Made by a program: the position numbers and the translations under genes. Below, one piece after another: positions 5,426-7,269 of a stretch of DNA of 7,269 nt. Position 1 is the stretch's first letter. Each line of letters begins with the position of its first letter. Where the stretch lies: contig JAUVWK010000135.1 of NCBI GenBank assembly GCA_030604165.1, forward strand, positions 1 through 7,269, read 5' to 3'. The DNA is from Alphaproteobacteria bacterium. Its GTDB lineage: Bacteria > Pseudomonadota > Alphaproteobacteria > UBA828. The notes beneath the pieces were generated by a model. That model was not told where the DNA came from and ran no database searches. It saw only the letters and a list, made by a program, of their open reading frames with translations.

Positions 5426-6596
5426 CCGAGAGCCTCGCGTAATAGGCCCTCAAGATCGCCACCACTTCGGGGCGGCTGAACTCGGCCGAGATGTCGTCGC
5501 CCGAGGCGAGCATTTCGCGCAGCCGCGTGCCCGAGATCGTCACGCGATGTTCCGCGTCGTGGGGGCAGGTCTTGGCCGTGGCCATGCCGTCGCATTTTCT
5601 GCAATAGAAGGTGATGTCGATCTTGATCGGCACGGTGCGCAACGCACCGTCCCAAAGCTCGTCGAAAATATGCTGGGCGTCGAACGGGCCATAATATTCG
5701 CCGACACCGGCGTGGTCGCGCCCGACAATCAGGTGAGAGCAGCCGAAGTTCTGGCGCGTCAGCGCATGCAACAACGCTTCGCGGGGTCCGGCATAGCGCA
5801 TCTCGATCGGGTAGCCGGCCTGAATCACCGTGCCCGGCACGAAGTAGTTGTCGATCATGGCTTGGATCGCCTCGGTGCGCACGTCCGCCGGGATATCCCC
5901 AGGCTTCAGCGCCCCGAGCACCTGGTGGATGAAGACACCGTCGGTGATCTCCACGGCAATCTTTGCCAGATATTCGTGGCTGCGATGCATCGGATTGCGG
6001 GTCTGAAAGGCCGCGACACGGGACCAGCCCTTTTCCAGGAACAGGGCGCGCGACGCCGCCGGCCTGAGATAGAGATCCTCATAGGTCGCGGGATAATGCC
6101 CTTCGGATAGCGCCATGACCCGGCCGGCCAGATTGACCTCGCCTTGGCGCATCACCTTCGCGACCCCGGGATGGGCCGCGTCCGTGGTGCGGAATACATG
6201 ATCGCACTCGAGCTCACGATCGATGCGGGATTTCTCCCTGACCTCGAGAATGGCGAGAATCTCACCCGCCGCGCCATCGACCAGGGCCACGTCCGCCCCG
6301 ATATGGATGCTGTCGGCGAGGTCCGCCGGCGCCGACAAGGTGATCGGGAGCGGCCAAAACACGCCGTTGTCGAGCTTCATGTCGACGCAGCAGCCGCGCC
6401 AATCGTCGTAACCGAGAAACCCGTCGAGCGGCGTATAGGCGCCCATCGCAAACATGAAGAGATCGGAAACCTCGCGCGACGAGAGCGGCACCTGCTTGAG
6501 TGTCTTGGCTCTCGCGAACGCCTCGGCCCGCTCCACCTCGGGCAGCAGCAGCGGCGTCAGCGCGCTCGAACCATGCGGCGGCACCAAGTTGGACAT
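5418..6596 (-). CDS. sat: ATP sulfurylase (sulfate adenylyltransferase), dissimilatory type
   Basis: Sat interconverts ATP plus sulfate with APS plus pyrophosphate. Next to apr and qmo genes it serves energy metabolism rather than assimilation, making ATP from APS in sulfur oxidizers or activating sulfate in reducers. The 392-residue product is the single-chain homo-oligomeric type with no APS-kinase domain. It has QTRNP at 198-202 followed by MHRSHE (H204, H207, the nucleotide-binding HxxH), GRDHAGVG at 292-299, and ISGTRLREML near 354-363. C332, C335, C344 and H346 form a likely zinc site of the kind described in the Archaeoglobus and Thermus enzymes. All key residues are present. The start is ATG 6596-6594, with the purine-rich GGAGAGGA ending about ten bases ahead. 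The stop is TGA at 5420-5418. The ankyrin frame begins inside the last codons, so sat is probably the first gene of a sat-ankyrin transcript, diverging from qmoA. Confidence 0.97.
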   Translation of the reverse strand: MSNLVPPHGSSALTPLLLPEVERAEAFARAKTLKQVPLSSREVSDLFMFAMGAYTPLDGFLGYDDWRGCCVDMKLDNGVFWPLPITLSAPADLADSIHIGADVALVDGAAGEILAILEVREKSRIDRELECDHVFRTTDAAHPGVAKVMRQGEVNLAGRVMALSEGHYPATYEDLYLRPAASRALFLEKGWSRVAAFQTRNPMHRSHEYLAKIAVEITDGVFIHQVLGALKPGDIPADVRTEAIQAMIDNYFVPGTVIQAGYPIEMRYAGPREALLHALTRQNFGCSHLIVGRDHAGVGEYYGPFDAQHIFDELWDGALRTVPIKIDITFYCRKCDGMATAKTCPHDAEHRVTISGTRLREMLASGDDISAEFSRPEVVAILRAYYARLSAA

Positions 6597-6774
6597 GGTC
6601 TTCGGATCCTCTCCTGGTTTCCCTACAGATATCAGAACGCTTTTGCGTTTGGACAGCCAAAACCTCCACGGCGCGCGGACGCAAAGCTCTCGACCGGCCC
6701 CACCAGTGGCCTATATTAGCGGGTGGAGACAATCCTCCCGACCGACAAGATATTGCGCTACCGGGACGATCGAG
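6597..6774. promoter_or_regulatory. Divergent sat/qmoA promoter region
   Basis: The 178-base gap separates sat (minus) from qmoA (plus). For qmoA, TATATT at 6712-6717 is a fair -10 element with a weak TCGACC at 6690-6695 sixteen bases upstream, which would give a 5' leader of about 50 bases. For sat no good promoter was identified. A small perfect dyad, AACGC at 6636-6640 with GCGTT at 6645-6649, lies in the sat leader or promoter and could be an operator or a short hairpin. Shared control of sat and qmoA is plausible from the arrangement. Confidence 0.45.
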
Positions 6775-7269
6775 ATGTCGAACGGGCAACCTCATAGCCA
6801 GACCATCGCGGTCATCGGCGGCGGCATCGCCGGGATCACCGCGGCGGTCGAGGCGGCGGAGACCGGCTATGACGTGGTGCTGCTCGAAAAAGGGCCGGCG
6901 CTCGGCGGACGGGTCACGCGGCTGAACCGCTACTTCCCTAAACTTTGCCATCCGACCTGCGGGCTGGAGATCAATTACCAGCGGATCAAGAAAAATCCGC
7001 GCCTCAAGGTGATCACCATGGCGGAGGCCGCGGCGGTTTCGGGTCGGCGCGGCAACTACACCATCACGGTCAAGACGACGCCGCGCCATGTCAACGCCAA
7101 CTGCACCGCCTGCGGTGCCTGCGCGGAGGTCGCCGAGAGCGAGGTCCGCAACGGCTTCAATTACGGCCTCGATACGGTCAAGGCGGCCTATCTGCCCCAC
7201 GAGCACGCCTTTCCCATGCGTTATGTCATCGCCCCGGAGGTCATCGGCACGGCCGAAGCGAACAAGATC
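6775..7269 (+). CDS. qmoA: QmoA, quinone-interacting oxidoreductase subunit A, amino-terminal part
   Basis: This HdrA-like flavoprotein belongs to the QmoABC complex, which passes electrons between the membrane quinone pool and APS reductase. It is a peripheral cytoplasmic subunit. The first 165 residues are present and the rest lies beyond the window. Visible are the FAD dinucleotide motif GGGIAG at 15-20 with LLEKGPALGGRV after it, the HdrA-type LCHPTCGLE at 57-65 (C58, C62), and a ferredoxin-like start C110, C113, C116. The fourth cysteine expected at 120 is alanine (CAEVAES), so this motif cannot form a standard four-cysteine [4Fe-4S] site on its own. The segment FNYGLDTVKAAYLPHEHAF at 128-146 is typical of QmoA rather than of methanogen HdrA, which supports the specific call. 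The start is ATG 6775, as the next ATG lies beyond the FAD motif. Only a weak ribosome site (GGGA ten bases ahead) is seen. It diverges from sat, and qmoB and qmoC are expected downstream. Confidence 0.9.
   Translation, partial: MSNGQPHSQTIAVIGGGIAGITAAVEAAETGYDVVLLEKGPALGGRVTRLNRYFPKLCHPTCGLEINYQRIKKNPRLKVITMAEAAAVSGRRGNYTITVKTTPRHVNANCTACGACAEVAESEVRNGFNYGLDTVKAAYLPHEHAFPMRYVIAPEVIGTAEANKI

Noticed and set aside
1..7269. CRISPR array, tRNA, rRNA, insertion sequence
   Set aside because: No regularly spaced repeats, cloverleaf, ribosomal segments or transposase-like protein were recognised.

Overview
The window carries a dissimilatory sulfur-metabolism cluster from a high-GC proteobacterium, probably an alphaproteobacterium judging only by codon and protein style. 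The core genes are ATP sulfurylase (sat), both subunits of adenylylsulfate (APS) reductase (aprB, aprA) and the start of qmoA, which encodes a subunit of the membrane quinone oxidoreductase that is the usual redox partner of APS reductase. No dsr genes lie in the window, so the sequence does not settle whether the pathway runs as sulfite oxidation (APS reductase forming APS, Sat releasing sulfate and ATP) or as sulfate reduction. A sulfur oxidizer is my preferred reading.

Layout, left to right. 1-221 (minus): amino-terminal part of an isochorismatase-like cysteine hydrolase, cut by the window edge, with an unusual pair of interleaved inverted repeats just before its start. 222-877: no convincing gene. 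878-1843 (minus): a YkgJ-type cysteine-cluster protein. 1878-3785 (minus): aprA, broken by one in-frame TAA at 3555-3557. 3888-4307 (minus): aprB. Transcription of these three runs aprB, aprA, ykgJ-like, so they probably form one operon. 4308-4539: a divergent control region rich in short dyads. 4540-4902 (plus): a MazG/dCTPP1-like nucleotide pyrophosphohydrolase. 4919-5425 (minus): a small ankyrin-repeat protein that overlaps the end of sat and lacks an ordinary start at its apparent amino end. 5418-6596 (minus): sat. 6597-6774: divergent promoter region. 6775-7269 (plus): qmoA, cut by the window edge.

The enzymes fit together as AMP plus sulfite to APS (AprBA, electrons to quinone through Qmo) and then APS plus pyrophosphate to ATP plus sulfate (Sat), or the reverse. 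The single plus-strand pyrophosphohydrolase gene interrupts what would otherwise be a continuous minus-strand run sat, ankyrin, aprB, aprA, ykgJ-like.

The points most worth checking are the ochre codon in aprA, the mutually exclusive hairpins before the hydrolase gene, the ankyrin gene's non-standard start, the stem-loop and tandem repeat between aprB and aprA, and the missing fourth cysteine in the ferredoxin-like motif of QmoA.
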